Assembly (NCBI GenBank): GCA_015063795.1
Contig: SVTL01000002.1
Span: 1 to 64,000, forward strand
From: Oscillospiraceae bacterium
GTDB lineage: Bacteria; Bacillota; Clostridia; Oscillospirales; CAG-272
Reading direction: 5' to 3'
Length of the DNA stretch: 64,000 nucleotides
The stretch's first letter is position 1; the number at the start of each line of letters is the position of its first letter. The position numbers and the translations under genes are program-made. Positions 10,801-22,934 of this stretch are shown one piece after another. The notes beneath the pieces are model-generated. The model saw only the letters and a program-made list of their open reading frames with translations, was not told where the DNA came from and did no database searches.

Positions 10801-11481
10801 CCGCTTTTTGCTTTCAAACACCTCCAAATAGCGCTTGGCCTTTTCGGCCTCCTTGCCCAGCGGAACCACACGCCCCTCCAGCTCGGAGAGAATGTCGGTC
10901 ACGCGGTCGAGATTGTTTTTTGTTGCCTCCAGCTTCCGCTCCGATTCATGCTTTTTGTAGCGGAATTTGGAGATGCCGGCCGCCTCTTCGAAGATGGTAC
11001 GGCGCTCCTCGCTTTTCTGGGACACGATCTCGGCGGCCTTGCCCTGGCTGATGATGGAATAGCCGGTGCGGCCGATGCCGGTGTTCATGAAAAGCTCGTA
11101 GATGTCGCGCAGACGGACGGTCTTGCGGTTGATCATGTATTCGCTTTCGCCGGTGCGGTAATAGCGGCGGGTGACCTCCACCTCCTCGAAATCCACGGGC
11201 AGGCGGTCCTCATAGGACGAGGAGTTGTCGATGAGAAGCGAGACCTGGGTATAGCCCATGGCCTTTCTTGAGGCGGCACCGCCGAAGATGACGTCCTCCA
11301 TTTTGGTGCTTCTCATGTTTTTGCTGGACAACTCGCCGAGAACCCAGCGGATGGCGTCGGAGATGTTGGATTTACCGCTTCCGTTCGGACCGACGATCAC
11401 GGTCACGCCGTGTTCGAAATTGAGGACGGTTTTATCGGGGAAGGATTTGAATCCCAGCAGTTCGATGGATTTGAGCCTCAT
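7885..11481 (-). CDS. smc: Chromosome segregation protein SMC
   Basis: 1198 aa; Walker [21 protein letters not shown], hinge, coiled coils, LSGGEQ signature and C-terminal Walker B. Confidence 0.97.
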   Translation of the reverse strand: MRLKSIELLGFKSFPDKTVLNFEHGVTVIVGPNGSGKSNISDAIRWVLGELSSKNMRSTKMEDVIFGGAASRKAMGYTQVSLLIDNSSSYEDRLPVDFEEVEVTRRYYRTGESEYMINRKTVRLRDIYELFMNTGIGRTGYSIISQGKAAEIVSQKSEERRTIFEEAAGISKFRYKKHESERKLEATKNNLDRVTDILSELEGRVVPLGKEAEKAKRYLEVFESKKRADISLWLYDVKNTHEALEKTENDLAVAAKELEIAEEELRRMENNNDKFFLEQQQNKMLEASSETELRRLEEEKHALESTVMLTEQEMEHLSAQKTTAASSRSERKEALIRSDERVKQAMCRMESESEEEKALQKQFEENDERLEQQQIELYEGEKAADAILTAIAALEKEIMDKRLLLSTIEGASGGQFERKAALESEKEEIAGNVRLISERIAKAKRSIEAYEQKVAEAKSAIAAIEAENAEGEQKRRLLSAERDKLYLHIESKKEKCASLKRMEELFEGYSQSVKHVMKASDDGRLRGICGPISHLIEVKKQYGIAIETTLGGNIQNIICEDEDAAKSAIRLLKENNAGRATFYPISAMRPTPIVPDKTLTEAKGFVGVAHKLIGYDPKYAPVLEYILGRTLVFDTIDNASLTAKAGGYKHRIVTLDGQLINAGGSYTGGSVKRDSGILTRREEIAAIEKEIASLQKTFADKEKELNEHTALLEESEKDAGRKRDFLTLTASLMQAEDTQKKILDTQLDSDNAALAKIENELASLATLADEEQTRKAEIGRDIAAVEDKIASQNNCLSEQKAKNDGKQQQIDALREENSALRIALAEKRKDIAACRTEITLASEEHNALQLQIENDNALITALSLKESAGGDKLTLTREKLQTIAQAAEETKKTCEQLKIQIEEREKKMNALREELKGAATKKELTFKQHTQLQSRFEQLKSESDKISERIWEEYELTYSDAQALDYPKTDASNRAETAKTLSECKNKLRAMGHVNVGAIEEYKEVKEKYDFLKTQSDDLIESRDSLINVIAKLEREMRVMFLDSFEKINANFGEVFRELFGGGKAEIRLEDPDNVLESGIEINVAPPGKIIKSLMQLSGGEQTFVSIALFFAILRVNPTPFCLFDEIESALDEVNVERFAHYIKNYTGKTQFILISHRRGTIERADTLYGVTMYEKGISKILSLDVNEVEQKTGVKTN

Positions 11482-11535
11482 GCGTGACCTCCTTTTCTTG
11501 TGATGTAGTCTTGATGGATGGGGCTTCTGTTTGGT

Positions 11536-12552
11536 TTATCGGATGTCGATTCCCACGGTATAAAGCGGCAATCGGGGGTCTTCGATGAAGGAAAGGCTGC
11601 TTGCCCGGTAAAGCGAGGGCAGCCGATCGGCGTTGCTTTTTTTGTGGCCGATGACCTTGGAGCGTTCTCCGGGCGGGCAGGCGATCACAAGTGCTTTGCC
11701 CCGGATGTCGCGTTCACCGACCGCTTCTTGCAGGCGCTTGCCGTACACATAGCTCATCACCTCTTCGCCGAGGGCGGGGGAGTAGTATCCTCCGACAGCG
11801 ATCGACGGATCGGAGAGCGAATCGCTCTGCTGAAGTCCGATGCGGATGACGGGGACGGATGCCTTGGCCAACACATCAAGCACTTCGCCTGCACGGGCGA
11901 TGGCCTCCTCGCGCTCAGGCGGACGGTAGGCACCGCTTTGAAGCATACCGCAGAGCGGCGTGTCGGCAAAGACCACAAGCGGATAGATCCGTGCCGCGTC
12001 AATGCCAAGAGAGATCATTCTCTCCGCCGTTTCGATCTCATCGCTCGGCGTAGAGGCGGGAAGAGCGGTCATCATCTGCCCGGTCAACGAAAAGCCGTAT
12101 GCCTTGATGAGACGGCAGGCTCTTTCGCTGTCCTTGGCCGTATGCCCTCTTTGGCAGGCGTTAAGCACAGGATCCGAGAAGCTTTGAATGCCGAGCTCGA
12201 TGTTGGTGACATGATGCTTTTTCAGAAGGTCGAGGATCTCTTCGTCGATGTAATCGGGACGGGTGGAGAGACGGATGGACGAAACGCGCCCATCCTCCAC
12301 ATAGCGCGAGGCGGTCTGAAGCAGAAAGAGCATCAGATCGCGGTCGATTCCCGTAAAGCTGCCGCCGAAAAAGGCGATCTCGGTTTCAGAAGAGGGATCA
12401 ACGGTGGCAAGAGCGCTGCGAATGTCCTCATCCGCCTGCAAAGGATCAAAATCCTGCTTTCCCGAGATTTTTTTCTGATTGCAGAAAATGCAGTTGTTGG
12501 GGCATCCCAAATGGGGGATGAAGAGGGGAATGTTGACGTGACGCTTATGCAT
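11536..12552 (-). CDS. Radical SAM protein (Elp3-like/oxygen-independent, YhcC-like)
   Basis: CxxxCxxC-type motif GCPNNCIFCNQKKISG; encoded between rnc and smc. Confidence 0.88.
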   Translation of the reverse strand: MHKRHVNIPLFIPHLGCPNNCIFCNQKKISGKQDFDPLQADEDIRSALATVDPSSETEIAFFGGSFTGIDRDLMLFLLQTASRYVEDGRVSSIRLSTRPDYIDEEILDLLKKHHVTNIELGIQSFSDPVLNACQRGHTAKDSERACRLIKAYGFSLTGQMMTALPASTPSDEIETAERMISLGIDAARIYPLVVFADTPLCGMLQSGAYRPPEREEAIARAGEVLDVLAKASVPVIRIGLQQSDSLSDPSIAVGGYYSPALGEEVMSYVYGKRLQEAVGERDIRGKALVIACPPGERSKVIGHKKSNADRLPSLYRASSLSFIEDPRLPLYTVGIDIR

Positions 12553-13270
12553 TCTCGTTTTCGCCGAAGAGCTTCAGCGCTTCCTTGGCCGCGTGCTGCT
12601 CGGCGTCCTTCTTGGAGCGTCCGGTGCCGCGTCCGATCACGTTGCTGTTCAGCCTTGCCTCGGTGTAGAAGGTGTGGTTGTTCATCGGGCCGGATTCGCC
12701 CACCACCACGTATTCGAGAATGTCGCCCGGGCTCTGCTGGATGATTTGCTGCAGCAGCGTCTTATAATCCTTGGTGCGTCCGCATTTGATCACCTCGTCC
12801 ACCTCCGCGGTGATGCGGGGGAGCAGGGAGGAGGTAACGGCCTCCGCACCGCCGTCGAGATAAATGGCGGCTAACAGCGCCTCAAACGCATCGGCGAGAA
12901 TGGAGGGCTTGCGCCGTCCGGCCGAGGTCTCTTCGCCGTGCCCGAGCAGGAGAAAGGCACCCAGATGGATGTCGGAGGCGAAGCGGGACAGCGCCTTTTC
13001 GCAGACGGTGCTGGAGCGGACGCGGGACATATCGCCCTCGGGCAGATCGGGGTAATGCAGATAAATGTACTTGCTCACCTCGATGGACAAAACCGAGTCG
13101 CCCAGAAATTCCAACCGCTCGTTGGAGGGATGGTCGATGTTCTTCGAGCGCATCTCGTTGGTGTACGAGGTGTGGGTGAGGGCGTTTTTCAACAGGCTTT
13201 TGTCGCGGAAGGTGTAACCGATGTGCTGCTCCAGACGGGGCAGGTCACGGTCCAGTTCGGTGTAATCCAT
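12545..13270 (-). CDS. rnc: Ribonuclease III
   Basis: NERLEFLGDSVLSIEVSKYIY RNase III signature and C-terminal dsRBD. Confidence 0.96.
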   Translation of the reverse strand: MDYTELDRDLPRLEQHIGYTFRDKSLLKNALTHTSYTNEMRSKNIDHPSNERLEFLGDSVLSIEVSKYIYLHYPDLPEGDMSRVRSSTVCEKALSRFASDIHLGAFLLLGHGEETSAGRRKPSILADAFEALLAAIYLDGGAEAVTSSLLPRITAEVDEVIKCGRTKDYKTLLQQIIQQSPGDILEYVVVGESGPMNNHTFYTEARLNSNVIGRGTGRSKKDAEQHAAKEALKLFGENENA

Positions 13271-14631
13271 TATGCTTGTTCCTTATCGCTTGTGATGTGA
13301 TGATCCGCTTGATCGCTGCCTTGCGCGAAGCGGTCAAAATAGTCCAGCGCGCGCTGGGCAAGATAGTCGTAGCGTGCGCGCTTTCCGCCCTTGATGCGGG
13401 TCTCGGGAGGCGCAACCAGACCGAAATTGGCATTCATCGGCTGGAAATCGGAAACGTTGGGATCGCTTATGTAAGCGGCCAGCGAGCCGATGACGGTCTG
13501 CTGGGGGAAGACAAGAGGTTCTTTTCCCAAGGCAAGATGAGCGGCGTTGATGCCGGCCAAAAGCCCCGAGGATGCCGATTCTACATACCCCTCAACGCCT
13601 GTCATCTGACCGGCGAAGAAGAGATTGGGATGCGAGCGCATGGAATAGGTGTTTGTGAGCAGGCGGGGGGAATCGATGAAGGTGTTGCGGTGCATGACGC
13701 CGTATCGCAGAAAAACAGCGTTTTCCAATCCGGGGATCAGCGAGAAGACACGCTTTTGCTCGGGGATGGTCAGATGCGTCTGGAAGCCCACCAGATTGTA
13801 CATGGTCATGCTGTTGTTTTCGCGGCGGAGCTGAACGACCGCATAGGGATCGCGTCCGGTCTTGGGATCGGGAAGACCGACCGGCTTCATGGGACCGAAG
13901 CGGAGGGTGTCCACGCCGCGTTTTGCCATGACCTCCACGGGCATACAGCCCTCAAAGACCTTCAGATCGCGGTCAAAGTCGTGCAGTTTAGCTTCTTCGG
14001 CGTGGATCAATGCGTCGTAAAAGATCTCGTATTCCTCTTTGCTGAACGGGCAGTTGAGATAGGATGCCTCGCCCTTGCCGTAGCGGGAGAGGGCATAGAC
14101 TCTGTCGTGATCGATGCTTTGTGCATCCACGATGGGGGCGCTGGCATCGAAAAAGGAGAGATAGGGATGCCCCAAAAAGCTTCCCAGATATTCGGACAGA
14201 GCGGGAGAGGTGAGAGGACCGGTGGCAATGACCTGAATGCGGCTGCTGTCCTTTGTGTCAAAGGAGGTGATCTCCTTTTCCTCAACGACAATGTTGGGAT
14301 GGCTTCTCACAGCGTCTGTGATATAGCCCGAGAACGCGGTACGGTCCACCGCCAGCGAGGCTCCGGCCTCCACACGGGTGGCATCGGCTGCCTTGAGGAT
14401 CAGGCTGTCCAAACGGCGCATTTCTTCTTTCAGCAGTCCGACGGCGTTGAAGATCTGTGCCGAGCGCAGCGAGTTGGAGCAGACCAATTCGGCAAAGAGA
14501 TCGCTGGTGTGAGCGGGGCTCTTTTTCTGAGGCTTCATCTCGAACAGACGAACCTTCAGTCCGCGCTGAGCGATCTGGTAAGCGGCCTCACAGCCGGCAA
14601 GACCTGCGCCGTAAACGAAGATCTCATTCAT
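13270..14631 (-). CDS. trmFO: Methylenetetrahydrofolate-tRNA-(uracil-5-)-methyltransferase TrmFO
   Basis: [20 protein letters not shown]...[10 protein letters not shown]...[24 protein letters not shown]. Confidence 0.96.
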   Translation of the reverse strand: MNEIFVYGAGLAGCEAAYQIAQRGLKVRLFEMKPQKKSPAHTSDLFAELVCSNSLRSAQIFNAVGLLKEEMRRLDSLILKAADATRVEAGASLAVDRTAFSGYITDAVRSHPNIVVEEKEITSFDTKDSSRIQVIATGPLTSPALSEYLGSFLGHPYLSFFDASAPIVDAQSIDHDRVYALSRYGKGEASYLNCPFSKEEYEIFYDALIHAEEAKLHDFDRDLKVFEGCMPVEVMAKRGVDTLRFGPMKPVGLPDPKTGRDPYAVVQLRRENNSMTMYNLVGFQTHLTIPEQKRVFSLIPGLENAVFLRYGVMHRNTFIDSPRLLTNTYSMRSHPNLFFAGQMTGVEGYVESASSGLLAGINAAHLALGKEPLVFPQQTVIGSLAAYISDPNVSDFQPMNANFGLVAPPETRIKGGKRARYDYLAQRALDYFDRFAQGSDQADHHITSDKEQA

Positions 14632-16912
14632 CGCCTTCGCCGTTCTTTCCCTCGGGCTCGGTGTCCTTTTTGTAACCGCAGGATTCGTTGTGGCAGATCA
14701 GCTGGCTCTTGCCCTTTTTGCGGAAGAGCATCTGACCGCACTGCGGACATGTTTCGTTCAGCGGCAGATCCCAGGAGGAGAAGCCACAGGTGGGGTAATT
14801 TTCACAGCTGTAGAACACGTTCTTGTTCTTGCTGCGCTTGACGACGATCTTGCCGCCGCAGAGGGGGCAGGGAACGCCGATATCCTTGTGGATCTGCTTG
14901 GTGTTCTTGCAGGTGGGGTAGTTGATGCAGGCATAGAAGGAGCCGAAGCGTCCGGTCCGCAGAACCATTTCCGCGCCGCACTTTTCGCAGACCATATCGG
15001 TCTTTTCGTATTTCTTTTCCGCGCCGGGCTCGGTGGGCTTGCCGTCCTTACCCAACGGGCGGGTGTTCTTGCATTCGGGATAGTTGGGGCAGGCGGCAAA
15101 CTTGCCGTAGCGACCGTTCTTGATGATCATGCGGCGTCCGCATTTGTCGCAGATGATGTCGGTTTCCTCCTGCGGCAGGTCGGCTTTTTTCAGATTGGGG
15201 TTGTTTTCCGCCGCCTCCAGGCTCTTGGCAAAGTCGCGGTAGAAGGTGTCGAGCACCTCGTTCATGGAGTGGGCGCCGCTTTCGATGCCGTCCAATTCAT
15301 CCTCCAGCTGGGCGGTGAATTCGTAGTCAACGATGTTGGGAAAGCTTTCCTCCATCAGCTGCGTGGTCACCTCGCCCAGCTGCGTGGGACGGAGGGACTT
15401 GCCTTCGCGGGAGATGTAGCCGCGGGCGAGGATGGTGGTGATGATGGGAGTGTAGGTGGAGGGACGGCCGATACCCTTTTCCTCCAGGAATTTGATCAGC
15501 GAGGCCTCGGTGTAGCGCGGAGGGGGCTCGGTGAAGTGCTGCTCGGGCGTGACCGACTTGGCGGTGAGACGCTCGTCCTTTTCGATCTCGGGGAGCTTGT
15601 TGATCTTCTTATGCTCGCCGTTTTCTTCGCTGTTTTCCTCCTCAGAGGCTTCGTAAACGACCATATAGCCGGGGAATTTGACGGTGTAGCCGCCGGTGCG
15701 GAAGAGGTAGCCGCCGCTTTCGATGTCGGCGCTGACCGTATCCAGCAGAGCGGAGGCCATTTGGCTGGCAAGGAAGCGGTCCCAGATCAGCTTGTAGAGC
15801 TTATACTGGTCGGGCGTGAGCCAGCTCTTGATCTTGTCGGGCTCGTATTTCAGATTGGAGGGACGGATCGCCTCGTGCGCGTCCTGAGCATTGGCCTTGG
15901 ACTTGTATTCGCGGCGCACCTCGGGGGCGTATTCATTTCCGTACTTGGTCTTGATATAGGCAGCGGCGGCCTCGCCTGCTTCCTTGGAGATGCGGAGCGA
16001 GTCGGTACGCATGTAGGTGATCAGACCCTGCACGCCGCCGTTTTCACTGCCGATGTGGATACCTTCATACAGCTCCTGCGCCACACGCATGATGCGCTGA
16101 GACTGGAAGCCCAGCTTACGGGAGGCCTCCTGCTGGAGGGAGGAGGTGATGAAGGGCGGGGCGGGGTTACGGCTTCTGACCGCTTTCTTCACCGAGGTGA
16201 CGATGAACGGCGCGCCGTTTACCGCAGCCAGCACCTTGTCGGCATCGGCTTTGTTGTGAAGCTCGATCTTGCCCTTCTGATCGCCGTAGAAGGAGACCTT
16301 GAAGCTCTTGCCCTTGGTGTTGTTAAGAAGAGCCTCGATGGTCCAGTATTCGCTGGGGACGAAGGCGCGGATCTCTTCCTCGCGCTCAACGATGATGCGC
16401 GTGGTGACCGACTGCACTCGTCCGGCGGACAAGCCGCTCTTGATGTTTTTCCAAAGGATGGGGCTGGTCTTGTAGCCCACGATGCGGTCGAGAATGCGGC
16501 GCGTCTGCTGGGAGTTGACCAGATCCATATCGATGTCGCGGGGCGCCTTGATGGCGGCCTTGATGGCGTTTTTGGTGATCTCGTTGAAGGTGACGCGGTA
16601 GGTCTTCTCGCCGGGGAGCTTCAGCGCATTGGCCAGATGCCAGGAGATGGCCTCGCCTTCGCGGTCAGGGTCGGTTGCGAGGAAGACTTTGTCGGCGTTC
16701 TTCGCTTCCTTCTTCAGCTCGGTGATCAATTCACCCTTGCCGCGGATGTTGATATATTTGGCCGCAAAGCCGTTTTCGATGTCCACGCCCAGCGTGCTTT
16801 TCGGCAGGTCACGGACATGGCCTTTGGAGGCGACCACTTTATAATTGGAGCCGAGGTAGCTTTTGATGGTATTGGCCTTTGCGGGAGACTCCACAATAAC
16901 TAAATTCGACAT
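14624..16912 (-). CDS. topA: DNA topoisomerase I
   Basis: [42 protein letters not shown], multiple C-terminal CxxC zinc ribbons. Confidence 0.97.
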   Translation of the reverse strand: MSNLVIVESPAKANTIKSYLGSNYKVVASKGHVRDLPKSTLGVDIENGFAAKYINIRGKGELITELKKEAKNADKVFLATDPDREGEAISWHLANALKLPGEKTYRVTFNEITKNAIKAAIKAPRDIDMDLVNSQQTRRILDRIVGYKTSPILWKNIKSGLSAGRVQSVTTRIIVEREEEIRAFVPSEYWTIEALLNNTKGKSFKVSFYGDQKGKIELHNKADADKVLAAVNGAPFIVTSVKKAVRSRNPAPPFITSSLQQEASRKLGFQSQRIMRVAQELYEGIHIGSENGGVQGLITYMRTDSLRISKEAGEAAAAYIKTKYGNEYAPEVRREYKSKANAQDAHEAIRPSNLKYEPDKIKSWLTPDQYKLYKLIWDRFLASQMASALLDTVSADIESGGYLFRTGGYTVKFPGYMVVYEASEEENSEENGEHKKINKLPEIEKDERLTAKSVTPEQHFTEPPPRYTEASLIKFLEEKGIGRPSTYTPIITTILARGYISREGKSLRPTQLGEVTTQLMEESFPNIVDYEFTAQLEDELDGIESGAHSMNEVLDTFYRDFAKSLEAAENNPNLKKADLPQEETDIICDKCGRRMIIKNGRYGKFAACPNYPECKNTRPLGKDGKPTEPGAEKKYEKTDMVCEKCGAEMVLRTGRFGSFYACINYPTCKNTKQIHKDIGVPCPLCGGKIVVKRSKNKNVFYSCENYPTCGFSSWDLPLNETCPQCGQMLFRKKGKSQLICHNESCGYKKDTEPEGKNGEGDE

Positions 16913-17026
16913 TTGGAAATTGTTCTGCCTTTCAAGAGTATTTTTGAGTGAGTGCTTGCTTTGTATAGCATAGAAGGATTGGCTGTACTTTATACCGCAT
17001 CGGTCCGATGTGCGGCAGGAAGGAGG

Positions 17027-18739
17027 TCAGTTTTTGAAGAAGACCTTGCCCGGATACATGATCACATAGTTTTTGATCTCAAGGATGAAGAGTGTGTTGA
17101 GCAGATCGGTGACCGTGTGCTCGCTGTCGCCCATGGCATCGTGAAGACTGTCCACATGGTATTCGGTGCCGTACTGCATGAAGTCGTAGATCTGCCTCTC
17201 GTATCCCTGCAGAAGCGAGGGATCGGGACGGGGCAGTTCCTTCGGTACAGCATGGGAGGGAAGGTCGTTGACGAGAAGCGAATCGCGCCTCTTTTTCTTC
17301 TTCGCGGGTGCGGGAGCGACTGTTTCGGGTGTCGGATCGGGCTCTCGGGGAGCAAAGGCTTCGCCCTTGCGTTTGCCGGACGGCTGCGTCAGATCAAAGA
17401 AGGGATGGTCGGCATCGGTCGGCTTTTCGGAGACCCAATCGGTAGGGGGGCGGGAAAAGCTCTTTCGCTCGGCATCGGCGCGGTCAAACACCGACATGGT
17501 TTCGTAAATGCTCTTGTCCTCGGCCGCGGGAATGAAGTCGATCGGGAGGCTGCCGCCTGTCTCGGTGTCCTGTGCATACCGCTTCGGATCGGTCTCGCGC
17601 ATCAGCTCCACAAACGGATCGGGCGGAAGCTCGGACAGCGGGCGCTGACGGGTCCGGATGATCTTTTCCTCGGGCGGGAGGACGGTGATGTTCATTTTTT
17701 CATCCCGAACGATGGGTGTGTATTCAATCTTTTCTTCCCGAAGCGGACGCGAGGTGTCGAACGCATCGGTGGGAGCAGCAACTTTATAAAAGCCGGCGCG
17801 GTCGTAAGGATCGGCCTGCTTTGTCTGGGGAATGCAGTCGCCGATGCGGCTGGGAATGAGCGATTCGGGATAATCCTTTTCGTAGCAGTCGAGAATGTCG
17901 TGGGTTTTCAGCACGATCTTCGCGCCGTCACGGATCAGAGAGTTGGTGCCGCGGCTGTTGGATTCACCCACCTCGCCGGGCAGGGCAAAGATGTCGCGTC
18001 CCTGGCTGTCGGCGGTGTGTGCGGTGATCATCGCGCCGCTTTTCAGATCGGCCTCAATGACGACCGTTCCGCGGCTGATGCCGCTGATGAGACGGTTGCG
18101 GACAGGGAAGTTGAAGCCGAGGGCGGGGGTGCCCGGCTTGAATTCGGAGAGCACCGTTCCGAAGCGGGCGATGTTGTTGTACAGATCGTGATTGCTCCGC
18201 GGATAAATGACGTTGATGCCGCTTCCGAGAATGGCAACGGTCTTGCCTCCGGCGTCCAGTGCGCCCAGATGGGCCTGACGGTCGATGCCGTTGGCCATGC
18301 CGCTGACCACGATCGCACCGGCCTTGGCCAGATCGTAAGAGAGCGTGTAGGTGTTGCGCGTGCCGTAATCGGAGCATTTTCGTGTGCCCACCACCGAGAT
18401 GGTCAGGTTGTTTCGGAAGTCGGGCAGGTTGCCGCGGTAATAGAACAAAATCGGCTTTTTCTCGATCTTTCGCAGAAGATCGGGGAAGAGATCGCAGTCG
18501 TAAGGAAGCAGCCCGATGTTGTGCTGGATGCAGAAGGATTGGAGCTGCTCCGCTTCCTTCATGTCGCGGGCGAGGATGGTTTCCTTGATGCCCTCGTCGA
18601 GTTTGAGTGCCTTGATCTCATCGTCCGAGGCATTGAAAAGCTTGTCGGGCGATCCAAAGGCTTCCAGCAGGTAATCGGCCGTTTTGGCACCGGGACGGCA
18701 GAAGCCGCTCATCCAGAGCCAGTATAAAACGTCGATCAC
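17027..18739 (-). CDS. dprA: DNA-processing protein DprA with a long internal linker
   Basis: VVGTRKCSDYG...VVSGMANGIDRQAHLGAL...VFALPGEVGESNSRGTNSLIRDGA; 570 aa with C-terminal winged-helix-like segment. Confidence 0.94.
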   Translation of the reverse strand: MIDVLYWLWMSGFCRPGAKTADYLLEAFGSPDKLFNASDDEIKALKLDEGIKETILARDMKEAEQLQSFCIQHNIGLLPYDCDLFPDLLRKIEKKPILFYYRGNLPDFRNNLTISVVGTRKCSDYGTRNTYTLSYDLAKAGAIVVSGMANGIDRQAHLGALDAGGKTVAILGSGINVIYPRSNHDLYNNIARFGTVLSEFKPGTPALGFNFPVRNRLISGISRGTVVIEADLKSGAMITAHTADSQGRDIFALPGEVGESNSRGTNSLIRDGAKIVLKTHDILDCYEKDYPESLIPSRIGDCIPQTKQADPYDRAGFYKVAAPTDAFDTSRPLREEKIEYTPIVRDEKMNITVLPPEEKIIRTRQRPLSELPPDPFVELMRETDPKRYAQDTETGGSLPIDFIPAAEDKSIYETMSVFDRADAERKSFSRPPTDWVSEKPTDADHPFFDLTQPSGKRKGEAFAPREPDPTPETVAPAPAKKKKRRDSLLVNDLPSHAVPKELPRPDPSLLQGYERQIYDFMQYGTEYHVDSLHDAMGDSEHTVTDLLNTLFILEIKNYVIMYPGKVFFKN

Positions 18740-18781
18740 GGTTGCTCACCTCCTTGTGGCTTGTCGGTCGTTTGTTGAGTG

Positions 18782-20350
18782 TTATTTCATCTGCGCGATG
18801 ATCAGATTGCCGCCGCCGTACATACGGCGCAGAAGCGGCTTTTCGATCTTACCGGTGGGGTTGCGCGGGACTTTTTCGAACAGGATCGTGTGCGGGCGCT
18901 TGTAGCGGGGAAGCGTTTCGCAATGGAGACGCATCTCCTCCTCGGTGCAGGAAAAGCCCTTCTTGATCTCGATGATGGCGGCAACCACCTCACCCAAACG
19001 CTGGTCGGGAATGCCGATGACGGCAACGTCCTTGACCGCATCGTGCTGGCGGATGTGGTCCTCGATCTGGACGGGGAAGATGTTTTCGCCGCCGCTGATG
19101 ATCAGGTCCTTCTTGCGGTCCACCAGATAGATGAAGCCGTCCTTATCCTTCATGGCCATGTCGCCGGTCAGCAGCCAGCCGTCCTTGATCGATCGGTTGG
19201 TCGCTTTCTCGTCCTTGTAGTAGCATTTCATCACGCCGTCGCCCTTGACAGCCAGCTCGCCCACATCGCCGTCCTTGACGTCGTTGGCATTGCTGTCCAC
19301 GATGCGGACCTGCCAGCGGTAGCCGGGAACGCCGATGGCACCGACCTTGTGCGTGTTCTCCACACCGAGGTGGACGCAGCCGGGGCCGATGGACTCGGAC
19401 AGACCGTAGTTGGTGTCATACTGGTGAGTGGGGAAGCGCTTCAGCCAGCGGTTGACCAGACTGGGCGGAACGGGCTGAGCGCCGATGTGCATCAGACGCA
19501 GACGGGAGAGATCGTATTGCGATAAGTCGATGTCGCCGCGGTCGATGGCATCCAGCAGATCCTGTGCCCACGGCACCAGAAGCCAGATGATGGAGATCTG
19601 CTCCTCGGACACGGCCTGCAGGATCCACTGAGGCTTGACGCCGCGCATCAGCACGCCCTTGCCGCCCACCAGCAGACTGCCGAACCAGTGCATGATGGCT
19701 CCGGTGTGGTAGAGAGGGGGGATGCAGAGGAAGGTGTCGTCCTTGGTCTGGGAGTGGTGAGCCTGTTCGGTCACGCAGGCGCAAACCAGCGCTTTGTGGC
19801 GGTGCAGGATGGCCTTGGGAACGCCGGTGGTGCCGGAGGTGAAGTAAAGAGCGCCGTCGTCCTCGTCGTCGATGGCAATGTTCGGACGGGCGGAGGACAT
19901 GTTGGCAGCTTCCTCCTCGTAGCGGACGGTCAGCGCAGGATGACCGTCGCCGACAAAAATGCGCTTTTTCAGCTGAAGAAAGTCGCTGATCGATTCGATC
20001 CGTTCGATGAATTCGCTGCCGTAGATCAGAAGCGAGGAGTCGGAGATCTTCAGGCAGTTTGCGATCTCCTCGGCGGAATAACGGAAGTTGAAGGGAACGG
20101 CCAAAGCTCCTGTTTTCAGGATGCCGAAGTAGATCGGAAGCCATTCCAGGCAGTTGGTCAGCAGGATGGCGATCTTGTCGCCCTTGGTCACGCCGTATGA
20201 GAGCAGGAGATTGGCGAAGCGGTTGGCGGCATCGTCAAATTCCTTCCATGTGATGGCACGGCGGGCGTTTTCCGCAGGCGTGCGTTCAACAAGGCAGATA
20301 TCGTTGGGATAAAGGTCTGCGTTTTTTTCGAGAAATGCGGTGATTGGCAT
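18782..20350 (-). CDS. AMP-binding acyl-CoA synthetase/ligase
   Basis: GALYFTSGTTGVPKAILHRH, YGLSESIGPG, DRKKDLIISGGENIFP, RNPTGKI motifs; start at ATG 20350 preceded by AAGGAG. Confidence 0.93.
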   Translation of the reverse strand: MPITAFLEKNADLYPNDICLVERTPAENARRAITWKEFDDAANRFANLLLSYGVTKGDKIAILLTNCLEWLPIYFGILKTGALAVPFNFRYSAEEIANCLKISDSSLLIYGSEFIERIESISDFLQLKKRIFVGDGHPALTVRYEEEAANMSSARPNIAIDDEDDGALYFTSGTTGVPKAILHRHKALVCACVTEQAHHSQTKDDTFLCIPPLYHTGAIMHWFGSLLVGGKGVLMRGVKPQWILQAVSEEQISIIWLLVPWAQDLLDAIDRGDIDLSQYDLSRLRLMHIGAQPVPPSLVNRWLKRFPTHQYDTNYGLSESIGPGCVHLGVENTHKVGAIGVPGYRWQVRIVDSNANDVKDGDVGELAVKGDGVMKCYYKDEKATNRSIKDGWLLTGDMAMKDKDGFIYLVDRKKDLIISGGENIFPVQIEDHIRQHDAVKDVAVIGIPDQRLGEVVAAIIEIKKGFSCTEEEMRLHCETLPRYKRPHTILFEKVPRNPTGKIEKPLLRRMYGGGNLIIAQMK

Positions 20351-20493
20351 AAAGCGATTGTAACTCCTTTGTATGTAAAAAAGAGAGATTGTTTGAATAA
20401 AAAGGGCATACTGCACGATGATACCCAGTATTATACCACATTCTTTTTCTTTTGTCTACTATTATAATAAAAATAAATAGTAGAAAAAACGAA

Positions 20494-20527
20494 AAAAAGG
20501 CTGCCGCACGGGAAGCGACAGCCTTTT
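20494..20527 (-). terminator. pnp terminator
   Basis: AAAAGGCTG...CAGCCTTTT hairpin followed by a T-run on the minus strand. Confidence 0.75.
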
Positions 20528-20540
20528 GGTGTGTATGAGC

Positions 20541-22724
20541 TTACTGATTATCGTTTTCTCTGTTTCTGCGGAAGGGAGTGCGGGAGCGGAAGGGCTTCTT
20601 CTCACCCTCACCCTCGGCCGAAGCGGGTTTCTCTTCGCGGGGCAGCGTGTCCTTGTGAGAGAGGTTCATACGGCCCTTTTCGTCAACGCCGAGGAACTTG
20701 ACCTTCATCGCATCGCCGACGTTGCAGACATCCTCAACCTTTTCCACGCGGCTGTGAGCCAGCTTGGAGATGTGGACAAGACCTTCCTTGCCGGGAGCGA
20801 ATTCAACGAACGCACCGATCGGGATGATACGGGTAACCTTACCCTCATAGATCGCGCCTACCTCGGGCTCAAAGACGATGCCCTTGATGATCTCTTCGGC
20901 GGCGATGGCGGAGTCGCGGTTGACAGCGGCGATGTAGATGGTGCCGTCGTCCTCGATGTCGATCTTGGCACCGGTGTCGGCCACGATCTTCTGGATCACC
21001 TTACCGCCGGTACCGATGACCTCGCGGATCTTATCGGTATCGATGTGCATGGTGATCATCTTGGGAGCGAAGGGCGAAACCTCCTCGCGAGGAGCAGGGA
21101 TGGCCTTCAGCATGATGTCGTCGATGATGTAGTCGCGGCCGCGGTGGGTGGTTTCCAGTGCGCTCTTGATGATCTCGGGGGTCAGACCGTCGATCTTCAG
21201 GTCCATCTGAATGGAGGTGATACCCTTGTGCGTGCCGGCAACCTTGAAGTCCATGTCGCCATAGAAGTCCTCAAGACCCTGAATGTCGATCATGGTCATC
21301 CATCTCTCACCCTCGGTGATCAGACCGCAGGAGATACCGGCAACGGGAGCCTTGATCGGCACACCGGCGTCCATGAGAGCCAGAGTAGAGCCGCAGACCG
21401 AAGCCTGAGAGGTGGAGCCGTTGGAGCTGATAACCTCCGATACGCAGCGGATGGCATAGGGGAACTCGTCCACAGAGGGAAGAACGGGAACAAGAGAACG
21501 CTCAGCGAGAGCGCCGTGACCGATCTCACGTCTGCCGGGGCTGCGGGAGGGCTTGGCTTCACCGGTGGAGAAGCCGGGCATATTATAATGATGCATATAG
21601 CGCTTGGATTCCTCGGGATCGATGCCGTCCAGCATCTGTGCCTCGCCGATGGTGCCCAGCGTACAAATGGTCAGAACCTGAGTCTGGCCGCGGGTGAACA
21701 TACCGCTTCCGTGAACGCGGGGAAGAACAGCGGCCTCAGCAGCCAGAGGACGGATCTCGTCCAGACGGCGGCCGTCAACGCGCTTGCCGTCGTCGAGGAG
21801 CCAGCGGCGGACGATCTTCTTCTGGATCTTATAGATCAGCTCACCCATGATGGCGCCGATCTCGGGATATTTCTCGGAGAACTTCTCCACAATGGCGTCC
21901 TGGATCGGAACCATTCTGGCGTCGCGGATCGTCTTGTCGTCGGTGTCGAGGGCAAACATCACGTCCTTCTCGCAGAAAGCGAACACCTCGTCGAACATAT
22001 CGTGATCCAGCTCGCAGGAGGGATATTCAAACTTGGGCTTGCCCACCTCGGCAACGATGCTGTCGATGAAGGAGCAGAGCTTCTTGATCTCCTCGTGAGC
22101 GAGCATGATGGCATTGAACATATCCTCGTCGGATACTTCCTTGGCGCCGGCCTCGATCATAACGACCTTCTTGTGGCTGCCGGCAACGGTCAGCTCCAGA
22201 GCGCTCTTTTCCTTCTGCTCATAGGTGGGGTTGATGACGAATTCGCCGTCAACAAGGCCGACAAACACGCCGGCGATCGGGCCGTTCCACGGAATATCGG
22301 AAATGGACAGGGCGATGGAAGCGCCGATCATGGCGGCGATCTCGGGGGAGTTGTCGTTGTTGCAGGCCAGAACGGTCAGGTTGATGGACACGTCATTGCG
22401 CAGATCCTTGGGGAAGAGGGGACGGATGGGACGGTCGATGACGCGGGAGGTGAGGATGGCCTTCTCGGAAGGACGGCCCTCTCTCTTCAGATAACCGCCG
22501 GGGATGCGGCCGACCGAATACAGACGCTCTTCGAAATCCACCGACAGGGGCAGGAAATCGATGCCGTCGCGGGGAGCCTTGGAAGCGGTGGCTGAGGCGA
22601 GAATGACCGTGTCGCCGTAACGGACCAGGCAGGAGCCGTTGGCCAGACCTGCCATCTTGCCGGTTTCGATCACAAGCTCTCTGCCGGCGAGGGTGTAAGA
22701 AAAGGTTTTGTAATTCTCGAACAT
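20541..22724 (-). CDS. pnp: Polyribonucleotide nucleotidyltransferase
   Basis: [51 protein letters not shown] and S1 domains at the C-terminus. Confidence 0.97.
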   Translation of the reverse strand: MFENYKTFSYTLAGRELVIETGKMAGLANGSCLVRYGDTVILASATASKAPRDGIDFLPLSVDFEERLYSVGRIPGGYLKREGRPSEKAILTSRVIDRPIRPLFPKDLRNDVSINLTVLACNNDNSPEIAAMIGASIALSISDIPWNGPIAGVFVGLVDGEFVINPTYEQKEKSALELTVAGSHKKVVMIEAGAKEVSDEDMFNAIMLAHEEIKKLCSFIDSIVAEVGKPKFEYPSCELDHDMFDEVFAFCEKDVMFALDTDDKTIRDARMVPIQDAIVEKFSEKYPEIGAIMGELIYKIQKKIVRRWLLDDGKRVDGRRLDEIRPLAAEAAVLPRVHGSGMFTRGQTQVLTICTLGTIGEAQMLDGIDPEESKRYMHHYNMPGFSTGEAKPSRSPGRREIGHGALAERSLVPVLPSVDEFPYAIRCVSEVISSNGSTSQASVCGSTLALMDAGVPIKAPVAGISCGLITEGERWMTMIDIQGLEDFYGDMDFKVAGTHKGITSIQMDLKIDGLTPEIIKSALETTHRGRDYIIDDIMLKAIPAPREEVSPFAPKMITMHIDTDKIREVIGTGGKVIQKIVADTGAKIDIEDDGTIYIAAVNRDSAIAAEEIIKGIVFEPEVGAIYEGKVTRIIPIGAFVEFAPGKEGLVHISKLAHSRVEKVEDVCNVGDAMKVKFLGVDEKGRMNLSHKDTLPREEKPASAEGEGEKKPFRSRTPFRRNRENDNQ

Positions 22725-22887
22725 GATAGTTCCTCCGTTTTGATTTTCGGCGAACGGTTTAGCACTTAAAGGCACGGAAAAACGCTGTGAGGCAGGGAAA
22801 TACAGGTTTTTTCGCAGCTTTAACTGCTAATCCATTCCGCCGTTTGGTGGGTTTGTTTTTAAAAAAGGGAAAAAGATAAAAGAAAGA

Positions 22888-22919
22888 CTATCCGAAAGGA
22901 ATCGAGCCCTTTCGGATAG
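22888..22919 (-). terminator. rpsO terminator
   Basis: CTATCCGAAAGG / CCCTTTCGGATAG hairpin then T-rich tract on the minus strand. Confidence 0.75.
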
Positions 22920-22934
22920 ACCTGCTTTTCGTGA

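Noticed and set aside
14690-16903. 737-aa plus-strand ORF opposite topA
   Set aside because: Antisense artefact of topA; topA is clearly the real gene.
20526-22595. 689-aa plus-strand ORF opposite pnp
   Set aside because: Antisense artefact of pnp; covers the pnp terminator and has no motif.
22725-22860. Possible structured pnp leader
   Set aside because: Some A/T-rich complementarity (GCGAAAAAA vs GCGTTTTTC) is not antiparallel-compatible over a useful length; no supported fold by eye.
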